Positions 34,881 through 47,135 of a DNA stretch of 64,000 bases are shown here, piece after piece. Numbering within the stretch: position 1 is the stretch's first letter; the number at the start of each line of letters is the position of its first letter. A program made the position numbers and the translations under genes. The notes under the pieces were generated by a model that saw only the letters and a list, made by a program, of their open reading frames with translations, had not been told where the DNA came from and ran no database searches. The stretch is from Ailanthus altissimus (lineage: Eukaryota > Streptophyta > Magnoliopsida > Sapindales > Simaroubaceae), in contig OX327683.1 in the NCBI GenBank assembly GCA_946807835.1, forward strand, positions 18,915,001 through 18,979,000, in the 5' to 3' direction.

Positions 34881-37800
34881 TTTTTTTCTAAAAAAGAAAA
34901 GCAAAATGCAGAATTTTCTAAATGGTAGGGCGGAGCAAGAATACCGTAATCAGCGGTCCACGTATTACGCCGTGCATTAGCCGTACGATTTAGTGGACTT
35001 CATGCTCAAGCTTTCTCACTTACTATTTATTTGTTTACTTTTAGTCAAAAGTCTCCACTCTAGATTCTATGAGATGAAGTTGTTAGACTTGTTTTCCTTA
35101 TCTTTTCTTATCTTATTTTTTAAATTAAAAAAACGATATATATTTAAAATTATATTTTCAATAATAATATGTTAAATAATTATTAAATTTAAATTATTTA
35201 ATATGTTAAATAATATTTAAATTATTTAATATATAAATTTTAATATTATTTAATAATTATTTAAAATATATAATATTATTTTTAAATAATATTTTTAATA
35301 ATATATTAAATAATTATTAAACGATATTAAATTAATATAATAACTAATTTTAAAATTTATATTATTGAATAATTTAATAATTATTTAACATTTTAATTTA
35401 AAATATAAAATTTAAGATCTTAATTAAAAACTATAATATTACTCTTTACTTTTAATTACTTCCCTTCAATCTTATTCTTACCGATAACCCACGTCAATCA
35501 CTCTAATCCATTCATGCGGTTTTAGATTTCCCGTTTCATTCCTTTAGTGTTTTGCAAACCGACAAAATTAGGCGTCTAGGTTGAATTTTTGAATTTCTCT
35601 CTTATTTTATCGTTTCCATTTTACTTACTAATTAAAATATTATCTTATAAAATAATTAAAATAATATAAAAAGTAGCATTACATTTATATAATTAAAATA
35701 TAAAATTATATCTAATTAACATGTCACCATTATTGCTTATTGAATTTAAATTTAAGATGGCATGGTATCGAATTTTACTCATCATAATCTCAATATATCT
35801 TGGCTCAAGTAAGTGAGTAAGTGTCGAAGTTAAAAAAAAAACTGTTAAAAGAGAAATATTGAGTATAAAATAGAAATGGGAAAATGGTTAAAAGAGTGAG
35901 AATAGGGAGGAGATTAGTAAAGAGGAAAACAGTTAGGAGGGTTGAGAATTGAAGAAAATAGCCAAAATAAGTGGGGTAAAGGTTGAGTTAAGATGAAGAA
36001 ATTAAGAGTAGCCGAGTAGTGTATTAATGCATACCCAGGCATATAATATAAATATAATTTTCCCACCAAACAAATCTACTAAATCCAACACCTCATCATT
36101 TTTACTTACTTTATTTTAAGCTGTTGTTCAACAAACCCCTCTTCCACTTCTCCTTCCTTTTTCTAAAATTGCATGTGAAGAAGCCACCAATAACACATGC
36201 ATGAGCATGACTCAAACTCTCAAACCCTCTCCCCCTCTTGTTTTCACATTTATGATTCATGAATCACGCACATGTACCTTCAATGGCTAGTATGTTTGTT
36301 TATTGCAACAAGTGAGCACACACAAACCGCTTGGGAACTTGAGCAATGAACAAAAGAACTTGAACCAACAAAGAGTAGTTCTGAAATAATGCTGTGGAAT
36401 TAATTAGGAGCAATTTTGATTTATAATCATTTTCATGATGTTAATGTGTATGCAATTAATGAACCCATTTGAAGTAAATTATACGGTAAGTATAGATTAT
36501 TAGCTAGATTACTTAACTAAATTTTGTATGAACTGATTTGAAGGTAAGAAGCTCAAATCTTTGGCATGGTATAATTATATATATAATTATAATTTCCCTC
36601 TTTTGATAACAAACCGATACGTTTCTTCGATCGTATGAGATCATTAACTAGATTATGAAGAAAAGTATGAGTTATGAAATTGATTAGAGAACAAGTTAAA
36701 TAGGGAATTTAACAAAATTATAAAGTTTTGTTAATTATGTTGAGAACAATCTAAATTCTTTGCTGGAAACAATTCAGTCCGAATAATATCGATACTGTTC
36801 ATTTTGAGGCTTTAAGAATATTGTGCTACTAAAGAGCAATTAAGCAATTCCTTCTATGCTAAAACCGTAAATTTATATGAAGAATCATCACTGCTTTAGT
36901 TTTTTCACATTGAACAGAGAAGTTTCTATGAAGTATAAAAAGCACCAACATTTTGCTAAAATTTGAGGCAGTAGACAACCCACGACTGCCTTGATTTTTA
37001 TTGGGTTTCTTGGGCACATTATAAGTAGTAATAACTGAGGGAAGAACATTCAAAATTTGAATCAATTTGGTATAGTGATCAATTATGCAATCAAGAAACT
37101 TGCCACAAAGGGCTTATGCAGCAAAAACTGGTCATTATCATGGAACTAACTAGGGTTAGGAGAAATAATTTGGAGCGATCATCTACAGTACTAGTAGTAG
37201 TAACATTTTCAAGCGTGCTTTTATTGAAAATTTGCCTGATCTTTATTGGACCAAAGGGACCATTTTCTTTCTTATGTCTGCTCTTTATATGAATCTAAAT
37301 ATATGTCAAACTAGATGCAGGTTTTATTGAGCTTTACGCAATCCCTATGAAGAGAAAAAAAAGGTGCCAAGTTTCTTGAGCAAGCAAATTTGGATTCACT
37401 TTCTTCTCCCTCTCTTTTTACCAACACTACCACCACCATTTCTGCCACTATCGCTCAACTTTTACTATTATCTTATTATTTGGCTCATATAAGCATGGTT
37501 CTGTGCCCTTTTTTTTTTTTTTTTTGGTTTTCTGGGGTCCCTAACCCTGCTTACTCTGTAAACTTAATGAAGAAAAACTAATCATACATCAACTAACCTA
37601 ACTGCCTCAAAAGGGCCAAGAGAATCATTTTCATGGACAAAAGGAATTAGGGTTAGAGTTAGAGATCTTGTGTTGTGTTATTGGCGCTTCGGTAGCATAA
37701 TTTCTAAAGGCAAAAGTAATAACTTCTTTAAGCCACACATATTCTAAGTGAGAGCCCATATATATTATGCTTTGGTTATGCATGATTCCAAATCTTCCTT

Positions 37801-38217
37801 TCTTCTACGAATTCTTATTAAAATGTTTATGGGGTCGCATTGTTGAATGTGACAATTTGTAGCTGAAGTAACTAAATTGTAGCTATATTATTGATTATTC
37901 AAATTCATAAACTACCATCAAAGCACCAGCTGTTGTGACCCATGTGACACAACAATCTCATTCTGCTTCTGGGATTTTGTAGCTTTAAGGAATTGCCAAA
38001 GTTGAAGTGAATTAATAGGATACCTAAATTATCCCCCCAATAAATAAATAAAAAGCTTTTATGAAGAATGAAGAGGGTCATCAAAAATATTCCTTATAAC
38101 ATCTAATTACCAGTTATTATTAAAGCATGTTGCATTATATCCTTTACAGTAATAATAAAAGTAATAGTATGCATGGATTGCTTTTAAATTAATGCCAGTA
38201 ATAAAAGAATAAATAAT
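34881..38217. other. Long intergenic region, no gene recognised
   Basis: No ORF here looks real. The stretch 35165-35430 is extremely AT-rich (TTAAATAATTATT-type words) and self-complementary. It could be a decayed MITE or a nuclear-matrix-type AT tract. A MITE-like phrase shared with 12.0 and 43.4 kb is at 35685-35715. A poly(T) run of about 18 lies at 37509-37526. 37926-38000 resembles 58856-58930 (see findings). Short ORFs at 36859-37065 and 37390-37581 have no domain. Confidence 0.4.
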
Positions 38218-41200
38218 TAGTGCTGGCAGTTAGGTTAGACCGGGTGAGTTTCACCTAATCCAAACCTATATTCAAATGAATTGGATTATTTTTAATTCAA
38301 CCTGTTACTTCAATTTAAAAAATAGGTTTGAGTAGAGTTACACTCAACTAAAATGAGTATAATTCATGGGGCTCATTACCTAATTTTTATTATTAAATTT
38401 AATTATCAAACTTATTTAAAATAAATTGAACTATTTTTTAAAAGAATTTTTTAAAATTACTTTTAAAAATATTTGTTCAAATTATTAAATATTAATTATA
38501 TTATAACTAAGCATTATATTACTAAATTAATTTTAAAATATACAGATCACTTAAATAAATCAACTTAATATCATTAATCATTGTACTAGAATTAAAAAAA
38601 ACATATATATAATCATTAATTATATCAATGTAAACGTATTAAACTATATATAGTTGTCAAATGGCCAAATTACATCAAATAAAAAAATAATATATAAAAA
38701 AAACTATCTTCAAGTTTCTCTACAACTCTACATCATAAAAAAATTAAAAGATTATGTTCAATAATATTAAATATGTTTAATATAAAAAACTAATTATATT
38801 TATAGAAATATTCACCTCATATTCTTCATCTTCTTTACAATCTTCCTTCTCATCATTAGTTAATGTGTCAATTTCCATCTTAAAACAAGTAGCTGATTCA
38901 AAATAAAAAGAAAATAAGATAAACAACACGGTAATTATAATAAAAATAATAGTAAAAAGTAAATAAAATATATTTTAAAAACTTTTATATCTCCTGATTT
39001 ATCACGTAGCTAACTCTGATAGCACATTAGAGCTTCGATTGTGTTTGGATGAAGGCTATTACGATGTAGAGTAAGAATTCTATCACTAATACTAAATGCT
39101 GATTTAGAAGCAACTATGGTAATTAGAATTGCCAAGTTGTCTCTAACCATACGAGTCAATATAAAATACTTATTTGCATTTACTTTTCACTAACCTAAAA
39201 TATCAAATCCTTCTTCAAATGTTAATACATTTTTATTTAAATATGTTTCCAACTCTGTCTTACTATTTAAAATATTGCCTACTCTCACAAGTCTTGATAA
39301 CCCAAAATCGTTGGGCTTTTCTTTTATGAGGAGGGCCCCATTTCCGTAGAAACAGAAGAAGTAGAAGATGAGCTACTTTGAGTGTAAGAATTGTCATTTG
39401 AAAAAACTTTCAACTGATACTCCTTCACCAAATCTTCACAAAGGGTATGTATTTGATCAACATAATGCGGAGAGTCAACATTATAAAGTATAGGAAAGTA
39501 ATATTCAATTAACCTCATTTTGTACCTTGGGTCCAATATGGAAGCCACACCTAACAAACCATGAAAGTCCTTCCAATATTTTTCAAATTTTTTTATCATG
39601 CCTAAAGCCATATTTCTAATCTCCTTATAATCCGATGAAGACCAATCATTCAAGGATAATCTTATCTCACAAACATGATAAAAAAAATGTGTTTGATGTG
39701 GGATATATTGTACCAGAAAACAAACAAGTGAGATCATAAAATGATTTCAGATTATCTTCTAATTCACCAATCAAATTCCACTCTTGCCCACTAGGCATAA
39801 CAGTGTATTGGGCATCAATTTGATGCAATCGACTGAAAGCATTCTTAAAATGCAATGCAGATGAAAGCATGAGATAACAAGAATTTCATCTAGTAGGACA
39901 ATCAAGCACTAATTTTCTACCACTTGTTATACCAGTCCAAATAGTATTATCCTCAAATTTTTTCCTTCTTTTCAGTGATGCATCCTAGAAAATAACGCTT
40001 TCATGAATTTTGCCTATTATATCACCAACCATGTCTAATCCTTCATTTACAATCAAATTTAGGATATGGGCACAACAACGAATATGAAATAAATTCCCAC
40101 TCATGAGCAAGTTAGATTTTTTAATCTTCGTTAACAAACAACTAATCATACGATCATTTGTAGAATAATTATCAACAGTAACTGAAGATACCTTGCGCTC
40201 AATATTAAGTTCCACCAAACAAGCCATCGATAAGTCAGCAAGTGTTCTATCGGTGTATGGATGTTGCACACGTATAAACCTACAATAATAATTAAAGAAA
40301 AAGAATAAAATATTATAATTAACATTTAAAAATAATAATATTTTGTTATATTGTAAATAAAACTTAAAAAGTCACCTCAAAACTTGACTCCGTAAAGCCC
40401 AAGTGTCATCAATAAAATGTGCAGTAACTAGCATATACCTTTGGTTTTGTACGTCTGCCGTCCACATATCCATTGTAATAGCAACCTTACTTTGAAGACC
40501 CTCCAACAAACTTATATTCTTCGCCTTTTTAAACTCATACAAATTAATAATTTCTTTTTTTATTGTATTACGAGTTCTGTTCTTCCATAGTGGATTAAGG
40601 GATACTAATATCTCTCTAAACCTTTCAAGCTCCACTATACTTAATGGGTACTCGTGTTTGATAATTGCACGTGCTATTTTTTTCCTTGTAACTTCTTGAT
40701 CAAAACTCCAAGTCTCTACTCTTGTATTTTTCTTATCATCTTGTACAATTTTCAATGCACTTTTACACTTCATCATTTTATTTTGCCTTTTTATATTACA
40801 TTTGTCTATATGGATCAACAAATTATGAGTTCCATCACTACTTCTCCCCACATACTCTTTGCTACAATATTTACATATAGCTTTTTGCTTCTTATTGACT
40901 TCTTTCTTATAAAAATGTTATCACATAACCGATCGTAACCTTGTCATTTTTCCGCCACCACTATCAATTTGAATAGATTGTTGAGTTGAAGTTTCCTCAC
41001 CACTTTGAACATCATCATCCACTTCATGTCGTGCAGGATTTGACATATTTGACCCACAAAATGAATAACAAACAAATCTATAAGCAAATTGTAATAAAAT
41101 TGATAGAAACAGTAAATTAAAGTGTAGTATATATGGTTGTCAAGTTAATACATTAGAGATTGGCAAACTTATTGACTGTAAACATGTTTAAATTCTTTCC

Positions 41201-43333
41201 AGAAGCTAACCCACAACTTCTTTATGCTAGGTTAATTTATAAACAGAAATGGGAAAGAGATAAAAAAAATCCAAAACACCACATTAAAAAGAAAAATAAG
41301 AATTCATTAACAACCCTGTTATGATGGAGAAACAACCATGAACCTAAGCATAACCAAGATAACCCAAGAGGTAAACAGAACTTGTAATGCAAAATCACCC
41401 ACAAGAATATTTATGTGCCATAGAGACAAATCCTTTTTAGCTATAATGAGTGCATGTAATCCAAAATTAAAAATTTAAATCATTACATATTGAATTTCCT
41501 TTCTGTGTATTATTTCTGGGTTTAAAAGAATTTAATTGTATAGGTCATGCCTTTATAATTAAAGAAATATCGATATTTCGTTTATTGTCTGACAAAATTA
41601 AAGAAACATCAGCATTTGTTTCTTCCACTAGACAATAAGCAAGATAAAAATTTTATTAACAACAAAAATTTTGGTTATTTTTCTTTTATTTGTCTATTCG
41701 TTAATTTCTTTGGCAAGACAAGCAAATTTTCTTTGGCTAGATAAGCAATCTTACTAACCATATTTCAAAGTACAGAAAATAATATTTCTTAGATTTTATC
41801 CTCAAATACATGACCACACAAGGTTCCACTAAAACGGATGAAAGAAAAAATAAGCCATCCGAAACAATATAAATTTTAGAAACTAAAAGAAGGAAACAAG
41901 AGAATGTAGATGGAGTGATCTAGCAAGTATGGCTAGCATCTCTTAAGCATCATTCTGCATACCAGGTTATTTAACACATTGCCAACAATTAGAAATTAAT
42001 ATATATTCTTGATATGTTTCTGGTTTTAACATATGAAATTAAAATATTACTGGAGAAGGATATTAAGAACCACAAATATATCTTTTTCTTTTCCACAATT
42101 TGCATTTTAGTCTTATCTATCATTCATAATATAATAATCAATCCAATGATATATTTCTCTGGATTTTATTTGTATTCTCTTCTATGGTAGAAAATCTAAA
42201 ACAATAGTTCTATGTTTAAGACAAATGCTATCAGATTCTTTTTGTTCATTTGATTCCAACTATAAGCCACAAGAATTCAATGTAGATCAATCCAAACAAT
42301 GAATTTGAACCCCTACATGATTATGGTCTCAATGATTCTCAAACAAATGTAGGTTATAAGAGCTAAGATTTTTTAATATTTATTTGAGAATGATACGATC
42401 CAAATCCAAGTAAACTTAACGGAATCCTATATGCATTATAAGAAACTTTGTGCAAACTCATTTTGTATATCGAAAAGATCATCTTATCCATTATCACAAC
42501 ACGAGAGATGAACTACCAAATAGACATACGGAACATAAATTATCTAAAAGAAAATCACACAAATGGTCAATATCGAATAACTAATAAAAAATAATGTCAA
42601 GAATTAACTCAGTTCATCTTATCATGTTTCAGGCATCAACAAATAATGAAATTCAAGATCACAAATTGCGGATAATTAGATAAGTTGAACATCATTTTCA
42701 GTATTTGAAAGACTTATCAAAATTTCAGACTCGTACAAAAAAAATAGCAATGTTAAAAACCCTAAATCTTAAAACCCTAGATTCAAGGTTAGCAATCATA
42801 AAAGAAAAATAAAAATAATAGACCATCTCTGGATCATTAATGAAATTATAACATTCCAAAAAAAGACAAGATCATCACAACAACCCCCCATTACAAACAC
42901 AAACAATTCTTTGAAAAAATAAAAAAGAAAATTGCACAAACATCTCTGTTACCTCACTAGTCAAGCAATAATCTTGGGCTATTTAAAATATTTTTGTGTA
43001 AATGAAGCGGAAGAATTTGGTCGATTTTTGCAAGATGCTTTTCATAGTCAAAGCTCAATCCCTAATTTCCTTGAATGTGAGCCGTAGGTGAAGGAGACGA
43101 GTTGGAAGAATTGGGACTGGAGGAGAAATCAAGTTAAATAGTATTCTGACTATTCGGGTAAATTATATATATATATATATATATCGGGTATTTGGGTTGA
43201 GCTGGGGATTTATAATTTTACTCAAATAATTCGGATAATTTTTACCAAACCCAATTTTAAAATATTTAAAAATATTCACCCAATTACCCGCCCTAAATGG
43301 GTCGGATACCCACGGGTCATTTTGCCAACACTA
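38218..43333 (-). mobile_element. hAT transposon, defective, 5.1 kb
   Basis: The ends are imperfect inverted repeats: TAGTGCTGGCA at 38218 and, on the other strand, TAGTGTTGGCA ending at 43333. Flanking octamers TAAATAAT and GTAATAAT agree at six of eight positions, consistent with an aged 8-bp hAT target duplication. The subterminal parts carry CCCGGTCTAACC- and GGGTATCCGACCC-like words common at hAT ends. The transposase pseudogene lies at 39005-41046. About 2.3 kb upstream of it (41047-43300) is non-coding, AT-rich, with an (AT)n run at 43168-43184. Confidence 0.75.
39005..41046 (-). pseudogene. hAT (ZBED/RICESLEEPER-type) transposase pseudogene
   Basis: On the minus strand from ATG at 41046 comes an acidic N-terminus, then two stops, then a BED zinc finger (KAICKYCSKEYVG, then GTHNLLIHIDKC). 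The hAT body follows: ITMDMWTADVQNQRYMLVTA and DTWALRSQVLR, then a 96-bp intron (40375..40280) joined in phase to FIRVQHPYTDRTLADL. Next come HIRCCAHILNLIVNEGLD, CPTR-stop-NSCYLML, LIGELEDNLKSFYDLT, the DUF4413-like block KYWKDFHGLLGVASILDPRY, and the dimerisation domain (ANKYFILTRMVRDNLAI, then RNSLHPNTIEALMCYQS). In-frame stops lie at 40918-40923 (two), 39886-39888, 39187-39192 (two) and 39010-39012. A frameshift in a run of A near 39680 also breaks it. All canonical parts are there, so it was once full length. Confidence 0.88.
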
Positions 43334-43389
43334 GTAATAATGCTACCTTTTTTGTTAAGCTCATTTTCGAATCCGTCAATCCTTTCTTA

Positions 43390-43612
43390 AATTATAATGT
43401 TATATTTATATAATTAAAATATAAATTTTGAATTCTAATTAATGTAGTATTTGATGTATCAATTGTCAATTAATATTGTATAAGTATCATATTAATATGA
43501 AATACAAAGTTAATACTTATCTGATATGTGATACTCACCGATTATGACACATCAATTAAAATACAAATTTTGTGTCCCAACAACTATATAAATGTAATAC
43601 TATCCTTTTTAT
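43390..43612. mobile_element. MITE candidate with inverted arms
   Basis: The left arm ATGTTATATTTATATAATTA is mirrored by the complement of the right end, which reads GTATTACATTTATATAGTTG. Further in, TAAATTTTGAATT mirrors CAAAATTTGTATT. The block is about 220 bp, AT-rich and non-coding. Its core word recurs near 12060 and 35690. The target duplication is not clear. Confidence 0.45.
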
Positions 43613-44845
43613 TATATAATTAACTATTCAATTGGGAAAAAAGGAAATTACTATCACTTGCCATCATTAAAATTAATTGTTGCTTTTGATTTGGCTTTAT
43701 TTATATAGTTGATACTAACTTTAATTTGTTTTAAGGATTATTGTTTATTTGGTTGTGCTTTTCTAATGCCAAAAGAGTATTTTTAATATCAAAAGCTTAT
43801 TTTAATTTTTTTGAATGATATTTGGTTATAATTAGAGAAGAGTTTTCAAAAATTAAATTTTTTTTTTTGCCTCTACTTACAAAAACTTAAAATATGGGCT
43901 TTTGGGAGTAATTTTTTTTAATATTTGTACAATGTCACATATACTTTACTAATTCTATGATGTACTCTTAATAAAAATAAACTATATTTTTCTAATATAT
44001 TTTTAACATTTTCTTGTAAGTCATTATATCTCAATATCTCTGCAACTATCCTATAAGACTTTTTATCAAAATCTTTTTGTCATTGGTAAATATTTTTTTA
44101 TTTTATTTTTAATTTTTGTACCAAACATAATATTTTATTTGATTTGTTAATTACTATGTATTAATTTTATTTGGATTCTTGTATTTTAAGAGATTAGATT
44201 TGAGAAAATACATGGTAAATTTAAATTTGTATTTTAATTTGCCGAAAACTTAAATAAATAAATTTATTAGATATTTATTAAGTATCTTTTTTGGCAATGT
44301 AATAACAAGTAAGCACTTTTAATAATGTGTAATTAAACGATCTACTATTTCAAATAATTTTTTTTAATTGATAACTAAACGATTAATGAATTTTTGCTTC
44401 TAAAAGCTTACTCTAAAAGCGTTGTTTGATGAAGCTCCCATATTTCTCATTATTTTAGCCAAAGAGGGGCTATTTGGATAAAAATACCCTTATAACCCCA
44501 ATAACTTCATTAATAATAAACTAACATCATTAATCCATGCACCAAACTCACTATAAAACAAACCAGTCAAATTTTTATATATTTGAAACAAAAAAAAACA
44601 CTTAAAAATGAGTTGTCTAGAAAGAAATTTATAAATTGAATATTTAAAAAAAAATAAGGTAAGTTTCTCATGATTTATTTATTTCACTTTGAAGATTATA
44701 ATTTATTATTTATTCATTAGTCTTTTACAGTGTTTACTTAAAAGGTATAAGATATAAAAAAATATCATTTACATATAATATGGTATGGTAGGCTTGTTTA
44801 AGTTCTAATTTTATGGGTTTTATTGTTGATGCAATAAAAAAATAT
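43613..44845. other. AT-rich spacer, nothing coding
   Basis: No ORF or strong homology. 43735-44470 has words such as AGCTTATTTTAA and its approximate reverse AAAGCTTACTCTAAAAGCG near the right end, so it might hold another decayed MITE, but I cannot define termini. Confidence 0.35.
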
Positions 44846-47135
44846 TAGTTTTGTGCAAGTGCAGGTCATGCTCGACAATGCTCAATTGAAGTGCTTTTGT
44901 CCAACATGACATCAGTACTCGAAAAAAGCATTTAAAAATATATTGTCGAGCGTGATTTTGATGCTAAAAAATTTTCATGTCAAAAGTACTTTTTTGAGCC
45001 AACTCACAAATTTATTTTCATTTTATGTAAAATAAAACAAGTGCTGCTTATACTTTGTTTTGATAGAAAATGGCAGAGTTCATTCAAAGATATTAAGGAT
45101 TACAAAGACAGAGGGAGCTTGGGTATCATAGTTCATTTAAATATTATATATGAACAATTGGTGATATAATATATGATATTTTTAGTATAAACTTGATTGA
45201 CTATATTTGAAGATGAAAATATCTTTACCATTAACAATGACACACGCGAAACTAATGTGCATAATAAATTATAGATACGTGAAATTTTTATTAGGCATGA
45301 ATGAAGGTCACGTGACAAAGGATATGGTTTTCACTACTCTATGCATTATAGTAAATGAAAGAGTTCCTACACATTATTTGACAATGGCACACAAAACTAA
45401 TTTGTTGACCGTGCCATTATTTGAACAACATTATACTCCACAATGTTACAATGAAGACCTAAATTGTAGCTACTATAATAGTAAAGTGATTTTGATGATC
45501 TTTCTAAAAATAAAAGTAAGAATTATGATGGCGACACCAATAATGATGTGATAAACAGGCTAGATGATATAATAGAAAAGGGAAGAAAATGTCAACAACA
45601 ATAGTGATCTAGAAGAGAAAGAGTATACGCTCATCTAAATGTCACTTCTTTATCCCGTCCATCTCGTCAATAAACCACTTGAGTTTTTGCCTCTAATTCT
45701 ACCATTGGATTATACACCTTTATTAGCATTACCAAAACGAGTTTCAATAAAAAAAAATTAGGAAAATTGTACAATTTGAAAGAAGATTTGTATCTTCAAT
45801 TTGAGATTCCTTGCACTTAAGAGAAATTAAAGATTTAACGTGTCGAGGATGACATAAGATTATTTTGATGTAATTTGTATTGATAAGAGATGCAAATGGC
45901 ATATTCAAGGATAGACAACAAAGAAGTGAACGCTCTTTTTAGTCAAAAGATTTGATGCAACCACAATTATTCTTTAGATCAATTGGAGCATGGTCATCAT
46001 CAAACAAGTAGTTGAGTTATTGAATAGCATATTAAAGAAAAAATTTGAGACATTAAGAGAAAGTACAAGCCAAAAGATATTCAAGCCAACATTCAACGTG
46101 CATTTGGTGTGTTCATTTCATATCTATAAGCATGGCGAGCTAAAGAAATTATAATTAGATTATTGGCAAGATCTTTTAAGAATACTTTTCAATTACTTTT
46201 GTCACATTATTACATGTTAGAGTGTAAGAATCCTAGCATGGTAACTCATGTACAAACTGATTAATTAATTATCTTTTTTTTTTTACACTTAAAGCATGTA
46301 TTTATGGTTTTAAATCATCCATAAGACCTATAATAATTTTCGATGGTACATTTTTAAGAGGTACATATGTGGGTATATTATTCTTTATTGTTTGCCAAGA
46401 TGAAAATAATCAAATATTTTCACTAACATTTGGGCTTGAGATTTTGATTATGACATATTGTGGGAGTGATTTTTTTCATAAACTTCGTATAACTATTAGG
46501 GATATTAATGATTTAGTTGTCATATCAAATTGACAAAAAAATTGAAAAGACTCTATATTATGTTTTTTAATTCAACACACAAGACATGTATATAACATGT
46601 TATAGGGAACCTGAACTTTAGACTCAAGATGAAAGGCTTTATAATTGCATATTGGATTGCGGCAAAGGCATATCATTTAGGTTACTTTAATGATCAATTT
46701 AAAAAATTGTAGAGGTTGTAAAGTATTTGGAGGAGGAGGTTAGTTCTCAAAAGTAGGTTCGATCCCAATTTTGTAGGCGAAGATATAATATTATGACAAT
46801 TAACATTGTGGAGTGCATAATGTCATCCTTAATGAATCACGCATCTTTCCTATCACAATATTAGTTGAGTATGTAAGAACTTTATTACAATAATAATTTT
46901 ATGATAAAAGAAATATTGTTGCTCAATTGATAACTTTCTTAAAATAAAAAATCTCTTACTATAACTATTTGTCCCGTTAATAAATTTGTATTTCAGGTAA
47001 AGGATAGAAAGAAGGATATGATAGTGGATTTAAGCTCCAATACATGCACATGTTAAAAGTTTTATCTTCATTAACTTCATTGCATTTTGCAATTGTTGCT
47101 TATAAAAAAGCTAGGTTGCAGTTTTGAGGTATATA

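Noticed and set aside
35165..35430. Possible replication origin or matrix attachment site
   Set aside because: Extreme AT content alone is not evidence, and decayed MITE DNA is just as likely.
37926..38000. MicroRNA precursor
   Set aside because: No convincing complementary arm was found nearby.
40654..40938. Plus-strand ORF of 94 residues
   Set aside because: Antisense of the hAT BED-finger region.
45207..45551. Possible independent gene of 114 residues
   Set aside because: It lies just upstream of MULE transposase remnants in the same orientation. No separate domain or promoter was recognised.
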